A DNA stretch of 37,258 nt from Dehalococcoidia bacterium (GTDB taxonomy: Bacteria; Chloroflexota; Dehalococcoidia; Lucifugimonadales; UBA1127): NCBI GenBank assembly GCA_029936935.1, contig JAPYRQ010000004.1:1-37258 (forward strand), read 5' to 3'. Numbering within the stretch: the first letter of the stretch is position 1; every line of letters begins with the position of its first letter. The notes below the pieces were generated by a model that made no database searches, was not told the DNA's origin, and saw only the letters and a program-made list of their open reading frames with translations. This document shows, piece by piece, positions 17,799-26,267 of this stretch. A program made the translations under genes and the position numbers.

Positions 17799-18695
17799 AT
17801 GCACTTATTCATCTCGCTCCACGTAGAACACCAGGGCACCTACACGTTCTGGAACCTCTGGACGTTTGATCCCCTCACCGTTGCAGGACTCTCTGTGTTG
17901 TTTGCGCTGTACACGCGAGGCCTGTGGCTGAGCAGGGGTCGCTCCGGCAACCTGTTCCCCTGGTGGAGGCCAACACTCTTCTACATAGGTTGGCTGGCGC
18001 TGCTGGCGGGAGCAATCTCGCCTATCGATGGGCTGGCAGGCGACCTGTTCCTGATGCACATGATCCAGCACATGCTGCTCATGATGATTGGGCCGCCGTT
18101 GATACTGCTGGGCGCGCCGGTAGTCCCTGTGCTGCGAGGGTTGCCGGACGTGGTGCGGTACAACTTTGCCATACCCTTACTGCAAATGCGGAAGGTCCGC
18201 AAAGTGTTGTCATTCCTTATAGCGCCTCTGGTGGCCTGGCTGTTCTTTGTCTTCACACTGTGGATATGGCACATCCCATCGGCCTATAACGATGCAACAC
18301 AAAATGAGCCGCTTCACCTACTCCAGCACTTCATGTTCATCAGTGCTGCCGGGTTCTTCTGGTGGACGGTGATTGATCCTGTGCCGCTTCGCCCGCGCCT
18401 CGCGTACGGGTTACGCCTACTCTTCTTGTTCCTTGCTACCATCCAGAGCATTGTGCTGGCAGGCATCATCACCCTTACTCCTGATGTGCTGTACACCTAC
18501 TATGAGACGGTGCCTCGCACATGGGGTATCAGCGTGGCGGACGATCAGACCATTGCCGGACTTATCTTGTGGATTCCCGGAGCGATGATGTACTTCATTG
18601 CCCTGGCGGCAATCTTCCTGGTCATGCTCAAGAAAGAAGATGCACGGATGCGCCGGTTGGAAGGTAGAGGCCCCAAGGCATCTGACCTCTCTTGA
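17799..18695 (+). CDS. ctaG: CtaG-type cytochrome c oxidase assembly protein
   Basis: A 298-residue polytopic protein with about seven hydrophobic helices, matching the caa3-type CtaG family (COG3336), not the Cox11-type. Typical features are ISPIDGLAGDLFLMHMIQHMLLM around 85-107 with H93 and H97, GAPVVPVLRGLP, TLWIWHIPSAY, and HLLQHFMFISAAGFFWW. The conserved membrane histidines are thought to help deliver copper to the oxidase. It precedes the ctaCDEF operon but has a separate transcript start region between. ATG 17799 lacks a strong Shine-Dalgarno. Confidence 0.9.
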   Translation: MHLFISLHVEHQGTYTFWNLWTFDPLTVAGLSVLFALYTRGLWLSRGRSGNLFPWWRPTLFYIGWLALLAGAISPIDGLAGDLFLMHMIQHMLLMMIGPPLILLGAPVVPVLRGLPDVVRYNFAIPLLQMRKVRKVLSFLIAPLVAWLFFVFTLWIWHIPSAYNDATQNEPLHLLQHFMFISAAGFFWWTVIDPVPLRPRLAYGLRLLFLFLATIQSIVLAGIITLTPDVLYTYYETVPRTWGISVADDQTIAGLILWIPGAMMYFIALAAIFLVMLKKEDARMRRLEGRGPKASDLS

Positions 18696-18770
18696 CGCCA
18701 TGAACTCAAGGTGGTGCGTACTTGTATCGGTTTACATCATTTGGAGTTTGCGTGATTTTTCACCAACCCA

Positions 18771-18799
18771 TTGACTGCGCTTCCCACCATAGGTAGAAT
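18771..18799 (+). promoter_or_regulatory. Promoter of the caa3 oxidase operon
   Basis: TTGACT (18771-18776) and TAGAAT (18794-18799) with a 17-base spacer match the consensus at 5 of 6 positions each. The predicted transcript start near 18806 gives a leader of about 127 bases that can form a GCCC-TGTGA-GGGC hairpin (about 18870-18883). I see no known riboswitch in the leader. Confidence 0.7.
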
Positions 18800-18932
18800 A
18801 GGGCCGCTGCAATAAGCGTAACAACCACTTTGCAGAGGCAGGGGAGCGCCCGGGATACTGGAAACACATCGCCCTGTGAGGGCAACGGGAACCGTAGCTT
18901 CTTAGCCCAGATATCGGTAATGAGAGAGGCCC

Positions 18933-19982
18933 ATGGCGAACCTAAAAAACATCCGTCCTAAGGCTCTGCTCGGACTTCTGGCAATTGCTTTATTACCCAT
19001 TCTTGCCGCGTGTAGTTCCACGGATAACCCTCTAACTACAATTTCGCCCAAGTCTGACGTAGCGGACGATATCCAGCAGCTTTATAAGATCATCTTTGTG
19101 ATTGCAATGGTCGTCTTCATTGTTGTGGAGACATTGCTGTTGTACGCCGTCATCAAGTTCCGCCGACGGCCCAACGATGGGATTCCGAAGCAGGTCCACG
19201 GCAACACGGTCATGGAGATTACCTGGACCATCATTCCCGCGTTGATCCTGGTAGCCATTGCGGTACCAACATGGATCACCATCTTCGAGATTGACGACGT
19301 TCCCGACGATGCATACATGATTGAAATCGTCGGCCACCAGTGGTGGTGGGAAGCCACGTACCCAGACGGTCAGGTGACTGCCAATGAGATACACGTTCCG
19401 TCTGATAGGACGATCGGCTTTACGTTGGACACCGCGGACGTGCTCCACAGCTTCTGGATTCCGCAACTCTTTGGTAAGCAGGATCTCATTCCTGGGAGAA
19501 CGAACACGTTGTGGTTCACCCCGAACCCCGGCACAGAAGGTCGGTATTTGGGGCAGTGCGTGGAGTTCTGTGGTGCCTCCCATGCAAACATGCGACTTGA
19601 AATGATTGTTGATAGCCCTGCTGATTTCGCAGCATGGACATCGGGCCTTGAAAGCCCCGCCCCGGCAGCAACAGCTTTGGCGGCAACAGGATATGACCTG
19701 TTCGCCAGCAAGGGCTGTGTTGCCTGCCATACCATCTCCGGCAGGAACGATGCGATAGGCATCATCGGCCCCAACCTCTCTCTCTTCGGTTCACGGCTCA
19801 CGTTGGGCAGCGCAACGCTGGACAACAACACGGTGAACCTGACAGCCTGGCTCCAGGATCCGGAAGACATCAAACCAGGCAACATCATGTCAAAGAGCGC
19901 ACCAATCTATAACAACCCGGGTTTGGCTATGGCAGATACGGAGATTGACGCCCTGGTAGCGTATCTCCAGAGTTTGAAGTAA
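18933..19982 (+). CDS. ctaC: Cytochrome c oxidase subunit II with fused cytochrome c domain (caa3-type)
   Basis: The 349-residue subunit II carries the CuA centre that takes electrons from cytochrome c. It has a lipoprotein signal (LAAC, C27), two membrane helices (about 50-74 and 96-116), and GHQWWWEATYP at 134-144. CuA ligands are H172, C209, E211, C213, H217 and M220. After an Ala/Pro linker a class I cytochrome c domain has C262-x2-C265-H266 and a late methionine (IMSKSAP). The fusion defines a caa3-type enzyme whose own heme c feeds CuA. ATG 18933 has GAGAGG upstream. It is the first gene of ctaCDEF. Confidence 0.96.
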   Translation: MANLKNIRPKALLGLLAIALLPILAACSSTDNPLTTISPKSDVADDIQQLYKIIFVIAMVVFIVVETLLLYAVIKFRRRPNDGIPKQVHGNTVMEITWTIIPALILVAIAVPTWITIFEIDDVPDDAYMIEIVGHQWWWEATYPDGQVTANEIHVPSDRTIGFTLDTADVLHSFWIPQLFGKQDLIPGRTNTLWFTPNPGTEGRYLGQCVEFCGASHANMRLEMIVDSPADFAAWTSGLESPAPAATALAATGYDLFASKGCVACHTISGRNDAIGIIGPNLSLFGSRLTLGSATLDNNTVNLTAWLQDPEDIKPGNIMSKSAPIYNNPGLAMADTEIDALVAYLQSLK

Positions 19983-20039
19983 CGGCTAACCCCGGCGCAA
20001 CCTAATACGTAAAACGACCAGGTCTTTGGAGGCAAGTAC

Positions 20040-21893
20040 ATGGCATCGGCAGTAGGAGCGATAGGCGCAGCGGGAGCTGCTCCCTCCGAAAGCGGAGTGT
20101 GGAGCTGGATTACCACTGTTGACCACAAGCGCATAGGCGTCCTCTACGGAGTGTCCGCCATTCTCTTTTTCCTTCTCGGCGGCTCCGAGGCGTTCCTCAT
20201 ACGTATGCAGCTTGCATCAGCCGATGCTGACCTGATCAGTTCTGGCGTCTTCAGCCAGCTGTTCACCATGCACGCGCTCACCATGGTCTTCCTTGCCATC
20301 ATGCCTTTGGGCGCAGCGTTCTTTAACTTCTTGATTCCCCTACAGATCGGCGCACGAGACGTAGCCTTTCCACGATTGAACGCGCTTAGCTACTGGCTCT
20401 TCCTCTTTGGGGCAATCCTGTTGAACTCCAGCTTCGTCTTTGGCGGGGCTCCTGACGCCGGCTGGTTCGCTTATGCAAACCTGACGTCCACTACCTACTC
20501 TCCTGGCGATTCTATGGACTTCTTCACACTGGGTCTGCTGGTGCTGGGTGTATCCTCCCTTGCCGCAGCCCTGAACTTCGTTGTGACCATCCTGAACATG
20601 CGAGCCCCTGGCATGACCCTCATGCGGATGCCCGTGTTCACATGGATGGCCCTTATCGTTTCCTTCCTACTGGTCTTTGCACTACCGATTCTGACGGTGG
20701 GTTTGGTTGAGCTACTGCTCTGGCGGTTCTTCGATATGCCCTTCTTCTCGGCAGAGTTCGGCGGCGATCCGCTCCTGTGGCAGCACGTATTCTGGCTCTT
20801 CGGTCACCCAGAGGTATACATCCTGATTCTCCCAGCAATGGGTATCGTGTCAGAGATTCTGCCCACGTTCTCCAAAAAGCCGTTGTTCGGTTACACAGCA
20901 GTCGTGTTCGCCGGTGTGGCAATCGCCTTCATGGGCTTCGCGGTCTGGGCGCACCACATGTTCACCGTGGGCTTAGGTCCGGTGGCCATCGCAGCGTTCT
21001 CGGCAAGCACCATGCTCATCGCGGTGCCCACGGGCATCAAGATATTCAACTGGATATTCACATTGTGGGGTGGTTCCCTTGATCTCAGGACCCCAATGTT
21101 GTTCTCACTAGGATTCGTATCGCTCTTCATCATCGGCGGACTGAGTGGCGTCATGCACGCCTCACCGCCTTTGGACAGGCAGCAACAGGACACTTACTTC
21201 ATCGTCGCTCACCTGCACTATGTGCTCTTCGGCGGCAGCATCATGGGTCTGATGGCAGGAATCTACTTCTGGTTCCCCAAACTCACCGGACGCATGATGG
21301 GTGAGGGACTGGGCGTTATCCACTTCTGGTTGATGTTCATCGGCATGAACGTGACTTTCGGCCCTATGCACCTTGTTGGGATCATGGGGATGCCTCGCCG
21401 GATCTATACCTACTCAGAGGGTTCCGGCTGGGAGTTCATGAACCAATTGGAGTCCGTTGGAGCTATCATCCTAGCCATTGGATTGATCATCTTTGCGGTC
21501 AACATCTTCCGCAGCCTCCGCAGCGGTGAGGTCGCCGGTGACGATCCATGGGATGCACGCACGTTGGAGTGGTCCATATCCTCTCCGCCGCCGGTGTATA
21601 ACTTTGACGCGATACCCGTGGTCTACAGCAAGGAACCCTTCTGGGATCAGAAGCATCCTGAGCTGGCCCACGATAAGCCTCCGGCCGATGCTGTTGCTCC
21701 GGTAGCTGAGGATCCGGCAAGCATACATATGCCGAACCCCTCCTACTGGCCGATCATCGTAGCCTTTGGCGCATCGCTGATGGCAGGTCTGGTCATTGTG
21801 AACCCTTACCTAGCATTCATAGGTGGAGCCATCACCATGATGGGCGTCTATGGTTGGATATTTGAACCGGCCGGACCGGAAGAGCACCACTAA
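20040..21893 (+). CDS. ctaD: Cytochrome c oxidase subunit I (type A1 heme-copper oxidase)
   Basis: The 617-residue catalytic subunit. Low-spin heme ligands are H78 (TMHALTMVF) and H393; the high-spin heme ligand is H391 (VAHLHYVLFGG). CuB ligands are H256, H305 and H306, with the cross-linked tyrosine Y260 in GHPEVY. E258 in that motif marks the A1-type proton channel. It has at least 12 helices, plus a final pair of helices at the C-terminus as in caa3 enzymes. GGAG lies upstream of the ATG. The protein reduces oxygen to water while pumping protons. Confidence 0.97.
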   Translation: MASAVGAIGAAGAAPSESGVWSWITTVDHKRIGVLYGVSAILFFLLGGSEAFLIRMQLASADADLISSGVFSQLFTMHALTMVFLAIMPLGAAFFNFLIPLQIGARDVAFPRLNALSYWLFLFGAILLNSSFVFGGAPDAGWFAYANLTSTTYSPGDSMDFFTLGLLVLGVSSLAAALNFVVTILNMRAPGMTLMRMPVFTWMALIVSFLLVFALPILTVGLVELLLWRFFDMPFFSAEFGGDPLLWQHVFWLFGHPEVYILILPAMGIVSEILPTFSKKPLFGYTAVVFAGVAIAFMGFAVWAHHMFTVGLGPVAIAAFSASTMLIAVPTGIKIFNWIFTLWGGSLDLRTPMLFSLGFVSLFIIGGLSGVMHASPPLDRQQQDTYFIVAHLHYVLFGGSIMGLMAGIYFWFPKLTGRMMGEGLGVIHFWLMFIGMNVTFGPMHLVGIMGMPRRIYTYSEGSGWEFMNQLESVGAIILAIGLIIFAVNIFRSLRSGEVAGDDPWDARTLEWSISSPPPVYNFDAIPVVYSKEPFWDQKHPELAHDKPPADAVAPVAEDPASIHMPNPSYWPIIVAFGASLMAGLVIVNPYLAFIGGAITMMGVYGWIFEPAGPEEHH

Positions 21894-21907
21894 AGAAGAG
21901 GAAAACT

Positions 21908-22525
21908 GTGGCGACACATAGCACGACAGCACCACATACAGGTCCCTTGGCAACTACTACGGGGTTGGATCACCGTAAGTTGTTGATGTGGACGTTCCTG
22001 GCATCTGAGTGCCTGTTCTTCGGGTCACTCATTGCAACGTTCCTGTTGTTCAAGGACGCAAGCGTATCCGGGCCTATCCCTCAGGAAGTCCTGAACATTC
22101 CAGTCACCAGCACAAGCACCTTCGTACTTCTGACCAGCTCGCTCTCAATGGTGCTCGCCTTAGCGGCCATCCAGCGCGGAGACATCGTGTCAGGCCGGGT
22201 ATGGATTCTGGCAACGGCAGTCCTGGGTGCAACCTTCCTTGGGTTCCAGGTATTCGAGTTCAAAGAATTCATAGACGAGGGGCTGAAGCCATCTACCAAC
22301 GTGTTCGGTGCCAGCTTCTTCACGCTTACGGGATTCCATGGTGCTCACGTAGCCGTTGGCGTCATCTGGTTGATGTCCTTGTTCATCTTCTCGTTCAAGA
22401 GCAAGGACGGCATACCGGCCTCCAAGAGCCTGGACGTTGAACTGTGCGGACTCTACTGGCACTTCGTAGACATTGTATGGGTCGTGATTTTTACCGTCGT
22501 ATACCTCATCAGCAGCCTGGAGTAA
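21908..22525 (+). CDS. ctaE: Cytochrome c oxidase subunit III
   Basis: A 205-residue subunit III with five membrane helices. It is the short form lacking the first two helices of the mitochondrial type. Motifs include FLASECLFFGSLIATF, FKEFIDEG, FFTLTGFHGAHVAVGVIW and CGLYWHFVDIVWVVIF, with H and E residues of the family. It starts with GTG at 21908, 14 bases after the ctaD stop, with AAGAGGA upstream. It stabilises proton uptake in the oxidase. Confidence 0.95.
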   Translation: MATHSTTAPHTGPLATTTGLDHRKLLMWTFLASECLFFGSLIATFLLFKDASVSGPIPQEVLNIPVTSTSTFVLLTSSLSMVLALAAIQRGDIVSGRVWILATAVLGATFLGFQVFEFKEFIDEGLKPSTNVFGASFFTLTGFHGAHVAVGVIWLMSLFIFSFKSKDGIPASKSLDVELCGLYWHFVDIVWVVIFTVVYLISSLE

Positions 22526-22561
22526 CGACAAGGGCATTCCAAGGACTTAGGGAGAGACGTT

Positions 22562-22879
22562 ATGGCGAACAGTGGACAGGCACCAGAGGAGCATCACGAC
22601 TCCGATCATCCATCACCTGCTAGATATATACAGATAGCCGTTATCCTCACGCTGATCACTGCTTTTGAGGTGGCTATCTACTACGTGGAGTCCATCAGCA
22701 AAGAAGCCTTCATAATCATCTTCGTTGGAATGGGTATAATCAAGTTCATCATCGTGGCAATGTTCTACATGCATCTCAAGTTTGATCACCGCTTGTTCAC
22801 CTGGCTGCTTCTTGCTGGCTTGACCCTAGCAATATTCGCCATTGTCACGTTAGGCACGCTGTTCAGAATCTTTACATAG
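22562..22879 (+). CDS. ctaF: Cytochrome c oxidase subunit IV-like small membrane protein
   Basis: A 105-residue protein with three hydrophobic helices and the family pattern HPSPARYIQIAVILTLITAFEV, KFIIVAMFYMHLKFD and a closing hydrophobic helix. It matches the prokaryotic caa3/quinol oxidase subunit IV family. A His/Asp-rich N-terminus precedes the first helix. ATG 22562 follows GGGAGA. It closes the ctaCDEF operon. Confidence 0.85.
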   Translation: MANSGQAPEEHHDSDHPSPARYIQIAVILTLITAFEVAIYYVESISKEAFIIIFVGMGIIKFIIVAMFYMHLKFDHRLFTWLLLAGLTLAIFAIVTLGTLFRIFT

Positions 22880-22939
22880 CGCGTTCGGCTATAATAACCC
22901 CGTGAGACTACGTCAAAGATTCACTCCAAGGTATCAACT

Positions 22940-24763
22940 ATGAGCGCGCCTCCAAGCCCAGGAAGACTGCCCACCCTCCTAGGCGTCACCATTCTGGCGA
23001 TGTTTGGGCTCATCACTCTTGGTGCCCTCGTCCGTGCAACCGACTCCGGCCTTGGCTGTCCTGATTGGCCCCTCTGCCACGGCCAGATCATCCCTCCCTT
23101 TGAATACCACATCATCATTGAGTATTCCCATCGGATGACTGCCAGCGTCGTCGGCCTTCTTGTTGCCGCGTCAGCATTCATCATCTGGTGGAAACACCGC
23201 AGCACACCAATCCTCACCAAGCTCATGACTTTTGCGGTCATAGCCCTCATCGTCCAGGTTATTCTGGGCGGAATCACTGTGGTGAACGAGCTTCCGGCGC
23301 AGGTTGTGACCGCCCATCTCTTTGCTGCTGAAGTGCTGATTGCAACGCTTGTCATCACGCTCCTCATACTCAACAAACCGCTTCCCGCCCATGGGACTCC
23401 TAGAGACCCCATCTATTACTGGGTAGTGGCGATGGCTGCTGTTACCATGATCATCCTTCTAACGGGGACGTACATTGTGGGGAGGAACGCCGGCGCCATC
23501 TGCCCCGACTGGCCGATGTGTGCAGACGGTGGATGGCCGGACTTCAATCTCCAATGGGAGCATATGTCCCACAGGATCGTAGCGGGTATCGGCGGACTCT
23601 TCATCATCGTCGGCGCAATGAAAGCTCGACGGTACAAAGTCAGGTCCCGTGCGTTAGCCGGCATGGGCATGGGAGCAGCGGGCCTGGTTATCGCCCAGGT
23701 GATAGCAGGAGCAGCCAACCCGTGGTTTGATTTCGCATCGGCAGCACAGGTCGTTCATTTAAGCCTGGCAACAGCGCTCTGGATACATCTGGTGGCAATG
23801 GCAGTGATGTCATACCGCCTAACGCCTGCAGGCGAGGCTTCGGGTACTGAACCTGGAGCAATCCTGGAAGCAACATCGGAGCCAAAGCCACTTTCGCCGT
23901 TACGAGTGACTATCAATGACTACATTGCCCTGACTAAACCCAAGGTCATGACGCTGCTGCTGCTGACGGCATTCGGTGGCATGGTTCTGGCCGATGCAGG
24001 TATGCCAGGGGGATGGTTGATTGCAACAGTCCTCATCGGCGGTTCACTGGCCTCCGGGGGAGCAAGTTCTATCAATCACTGGATGGACAGGGACATCGAT
24101 CGACTCATGGCGCGCACAGCCACCAGACCGGTCGCTAGCAAGCGTCTGGGCGGTGCACAGGCTCTTGGGTTCGGGGTGGGGTTGAACATCCTATCGTTTG
24201 GCCTGCTTTGGTGGGGCGCAAACCTGCTTGCTGCGTCCCTGGCGATTGGTGGCACGCTGTTCTACGTCCTGATCTACACGTTGTGGCTCAAACGCACCAC
24301 GGTGCAGAACATTGTTATCGGCGGTGCGGCGGGTGCTGTACCACCGTTGGTAGGCTGGGCTGCTGTTACCGGAGACCTATCCCTCCCTGCCTTCTATCTC
24401 TTCGCCATTGTGTTCTTTTGGACGCCGCCCCATTTCTGGGCGCTGGCGCTCTGGATTCGACGCGACTACGCCGATGCTGGCATTCCTATGCTACCGGTCG
24501 TTGAGGGGGAAGCCAGCACGCACAGGGCCATCCTGATGTACACGTTGATCCTGACGATGCTGACCGTCCTGCTGTACACGGCTTCAGACAACCTGGGGTA
24601 CGGATACCTGATTACAGCCACGGTCCTTGGGGCATTCTTCATCGCCTATGCCGTCCAACTGTTCCGCAAGACAGGCCCTCGGGCAGCCGCGCCCATCTAC
24701 AAGTACTCGCTGCTGTACCTCGCGATACTGTTCCTCGCCATCATGATCGACAGCCCCATCTAG
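22940..24763 (+). CDS. ctaA-ctaB: Fused heme A synthase - heme O synthase (CtaA-CtaB)
   Basis: One 607-residue ORF contains two enzymes of the heme A pathway. Residues 1-300 are CtaA-like: LGALVRATDSGLGCPDWPLCHGQ with the loop cysteine pair, EYSHRMTAS, a second GAICPDWPMC, HMSHRIVAG and a late HLSLATALWIH, giving the heme-ligand histidines. Residues 310-607 are CtaB-like: DYIALTKPKVM, ASSINHWMDRDIDRLMARTATRP with the Asp-rich prenyl-diphosphate site, and PPHFWALALW. CtaB farnesylates heme B to heme O; CtaA oxidises heme O to heme A. Fusion would channel heme O. The preceding 60-base gap contains a TATAAT (22890) without a clear -35. Confidence 0.94.
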   Translation: MSAPPSPGRLPTLLGVTILAMFGLITLGALVRATDSGLGCPDWPLCHGQIIPPFEYHIIIEYSHRMTASVVGLLVAASAFIIWWKHRSTPILTKLMTFAVIALIVQVILGGITVVNELPAQVVTAHLFAAEVLIATLVITLLILNKPLPAHGTPRDPIYYWVVAMAAVTMIILLTGTYIVGRNAGAICPDWPMCADGGWPDFNLQWEHMSHRIVAGIGGLFIIVGAMKARRYKVRSRALAGMGMGAAGLVIAQVIAGAANPWFDFASAAQVVHLSLATALWIHLVAMAVMSYRLTPAGEASGTEPGAILEATSEPKPLSPLRVTINDYIALTKPKVMTLLLLTAFGGMVLADAGMPGGWLIATVLIGGSLASGGASSINHWMDRDIDRLMARTATRPVASKRLGGAQALGFGVGLNILSFGLLWWGANLLAASLAIGGTLFYVLIYTLWLKRTTVQNIVIGGAAGAVPPLVGWAAVTGDLSLPAFYLFAIVFFWTPPHFWALALWIRRDYADAGIPMLPVVEGEASTHRAILMYTLILTMLTVLLYTASDNLGYGYLITATVLGAFFIAYAVQLFRKTGPRAAAPIYKYSLLYLAILFLAIMIDSPI

Positions 24764-24784
24764 GGTGCCTTAGGCGTCTTTGCT

Positions 24785-24801
24785 AGCGGCTTGCCGCTTT
24801 T
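24785..24801 (+). terminator. Weak hairpin terminator after ctaA-ctaB
   Basis: AGCGG-CTTG-CCGCT followed by TTTT, 22 bases after the stop codon. The stem is short (5 bp). Confidence 0.45.
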
Positions 24802-24978
24802 GCTGCGGCTCCATCCCCGTTCTTCATTGTTTGTCCTATATCCACGTTCTGGAAATCGTTTTAATGTCTCCATTTCCGATAGTCGCATTTAACGCCTATC
24901 AGCTCCGAACCTTGGTCAAGAATATCAGACCGCCAGGGTCTCACCACCCCGTAAGCAAAAGCACCTAAGGTACAAAAA

Positions 24979-25001
24979 AGAGAGGCCGTAATGGCCTCTC
25001 T
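24979..25001. terminator. Bidirectional intrinsic terminator (cta block / rplT)
   Basis: AGAGAGGCC (24979-24987) pairs with GGCCTCTCT (24993-25001), loop GTAAT. An A-run lies on the left and TCTTTTT on the right, serving both convergent transcripts. Nothing else supportable lies in 24764-25024. Confidence 0.9.
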
Positions 25002-25024
25002 TCTTTTTCATCAATTAATGGATT

Positions 25025-25387
25025 CTAGTTTTGTGGCAGTGCCTCTCGCGCCTGCTCCACCACTTTGGCAAAGCCTTCAGGCTGAGCAATGGCCATCTCA
25101 GAAAGAACCTTGCGGTTCAGTCCGATGCCTGCCAGGGTCAAACCCTGAATAAACCTGCTGTAACTGAGATCCAGCGCCCGCGTTGCTGCGCCGATACGGA
25201 GTATCCACAGCTTGCGGAAGTCGCCCTTGCGCTCACGTCGGTGTGCATAGGCGTACGACAGGGCATGTAGCATCGATTCCTTGGCTCGACGGTAATGGCG
25301 ATGTCGGACGCTTCCATGGCCCTTGGCAGCTGCCAGGACTTTCTTATGACGATGTTTCTTGGGAACGCTGTTTGTAGCTCGTGGCAC
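25025..25387 (-). CDS. rplT: 50S ribosomal protein L20
   Basis: The 120-residue basic protein contains the L20 pattern HKKVLAAAKGHGSVRHRHYRRAKESMLHALSYAYAHRRERKGDFRKLWI and GLNRKVLSEMAI (only cited in part; positions about 13-105). It binds 23S rRNA early in large-subunit assembly. The start is GTG at 25387 with GAGGTG upstream. Last gene of infC-rpmI-rplT. L20 autoregulates this operon in other bacteria; I did not find a matching leader structure here. Confidence 0.97.
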   Translation of the reverse strand: MPRATNSVPKKHRHKKVLAAAKGHGSVRHRHYRRAKESMLHALSYAYAHRRERKGDFRKLWILRIGAATRALDLSYSRFIQGLTLAGIGLNRKVLSEMAIAQPEGFAKVVEQAREALPQN

Positions 25388-25425
25388 TGAGGCACCTCTT
25401 CAATAGCTGTTGGTTTGATTACGAT

Positions 25426-25641
25426 TTAGGCATAGGGCATGAGCTTGCGCAATCTTCGGACCAATCCGATGGCAACGGCCTCTTTCTGGTCATAACCCCG
25501 CTTGAGAGCAGAAGTCTTCTTACGGCGAAGGTGGCTCCTTGAACCATGGAGCTTCATCATCTTGCCAGTGCCTGTGATGTGGATACGAGAAGCAGACGCT
25601 TTGTGCGTCTTAAGCTTGTACTTCTTTAGCTTGGTCGCCAA
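25426..25641 (-). CDS. rpmI: 50S ribosomal protein L35, TTG start
   Basis: The 71-residue protein has KLKTHKASASR, then GKMMKLHGSRSHLRRKKT and a basic C-terminus ending VRRLRKLMPYA, the L35 pattern. The start is TTG at 25641, with GAGGAG seven bases upstream. Its start overlaps the end of infC by 32 bases, and its Shine-Dalgarno encodes the Glu-rich part of the IF3 tail. Such overlap suggests coupled translation. Confidence 0.93.
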   Translation of the reverse strand: MATKLKKYKLKTHKASASRIHITGTGKMMKLHGSRSHLRRKKTSALKRGYDQKEAVAIGLVRRLRKLMPYA

Positions 25642-26203
25642 CGGGGGTCTCCTCTTCCTCAGCTACCTTGGCAGGCTTGGGCGGTGGCACTGCTGCCATG
25701 GGTGCCAGGATAATGTTCAATCGTCTGCCCTCCATCAGCGGAGGGGTTTCCAATTTGGCTTCTTCTTTTAGCTGTTCCGCTACGCCTCTGAGGATCGACA
25801 CACCCAGTTCAGGGTGGGTTATCTCACGACCACGGAACATCACACTGACTTTGACCTTGGCTCCATCACTAAGGAGTTCCTGGATACGTCGAATCTTTGA
25901 GTCCCTATCGTGGTTCGCGATGCGAGGCCTGAACCGCACTTCACGAACAACGTTGGTCTTCTGGCTCTTACGAGCTTCCCGGTCACGCTTGGTCTGCGTG
26001 TACCGGAACCGTCCATAATCGAGCAGTCTGCAAACGGGCGGGCTCGCGTTGGGAGACACCTCTACGAGGTCTACACCCTGGTCACGCGCCATCTGTATGG
26101 CTTCGGCTGTTCCTACGACGCCAAGCTGTTCGCCATCGTCGCCAATCAGTCGAACCTCACGGACCCGTATTTGCTGGTTAATGCGAAAATCTTTACCAGC
26201 TAT
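25610..26203 (-). CDS. infC: Translation initiation factor IF-3 with probable AUA start
   Basis: IF-3 binds the 30S subunit and rejects non-standard start codons. The protein has the family's DFRINQQIRVREVRLIGDDG entry, the linker with RDREARKSQKTNVVREVRFRP and the C-domain HPELGVSILRGVAE, followed by an acidic tail. A GTG at 26212 is in frame, but GAGGAG (26217-26212) overlaps it. The only start with correct spacing (8 bases) is ATA at 26203-26201, giving 197 residues. AUA/AUU starts on infC are known to create autoregulation by IF-3. Confidence 0.93.
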   Translation of the reverse strand: MAGKDFRINQQIRVREVRLIGDDGEQLGVVGTAEAIQMARDQGVDLVEVSPNASPPVCRLLDYGRFRYTQTKRDREARKSQKTNVVREVRFRPRIANHDRDSKIRRIQELLSDGAKVKVSVMFRGREITHPELGVSILRGVAEQLKEEAKLETPPLMEGRRLNIILAPMAAVPPPKPAKVAEEEETPVGDQAKEVQA

Positions 26204-26234
26204 GCTAAACACTCCTCGGCTAAGATATCTATCG

Positions 26235-26263
26235 AATATAGCATACAGCTACGAAGGTGTAAA
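26235..26263 (-). promoter_or_regulatory. Promoter of infC-rpmI-rplT
   Basis: On the minus strand TTTACA (26263-26258) and TATATT (26240-26235) are 17 bases apart, each 5 of 6 to consensus. The predicted start near 26228 gives a leader of about 25 bases to the AUA codon. It lies just after the pyrD stop. Confidence 0.75.
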
Positions 26264-26267
26264 CAGT

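Noticed and set aside
18806-18932. Riboswitch in the ctaC leader
   Set aside because: Only a small GCCC/GGGC hairpin is found; no cobalamin, SAM, TPP or other known core sequence matches.
24780-24968. 62-codon frame after ctaA-ctaB
   Set aside because: No Shine-Dalgarno, no homology I can see, and it overlaps the terminator hairpin at 24785-24801.
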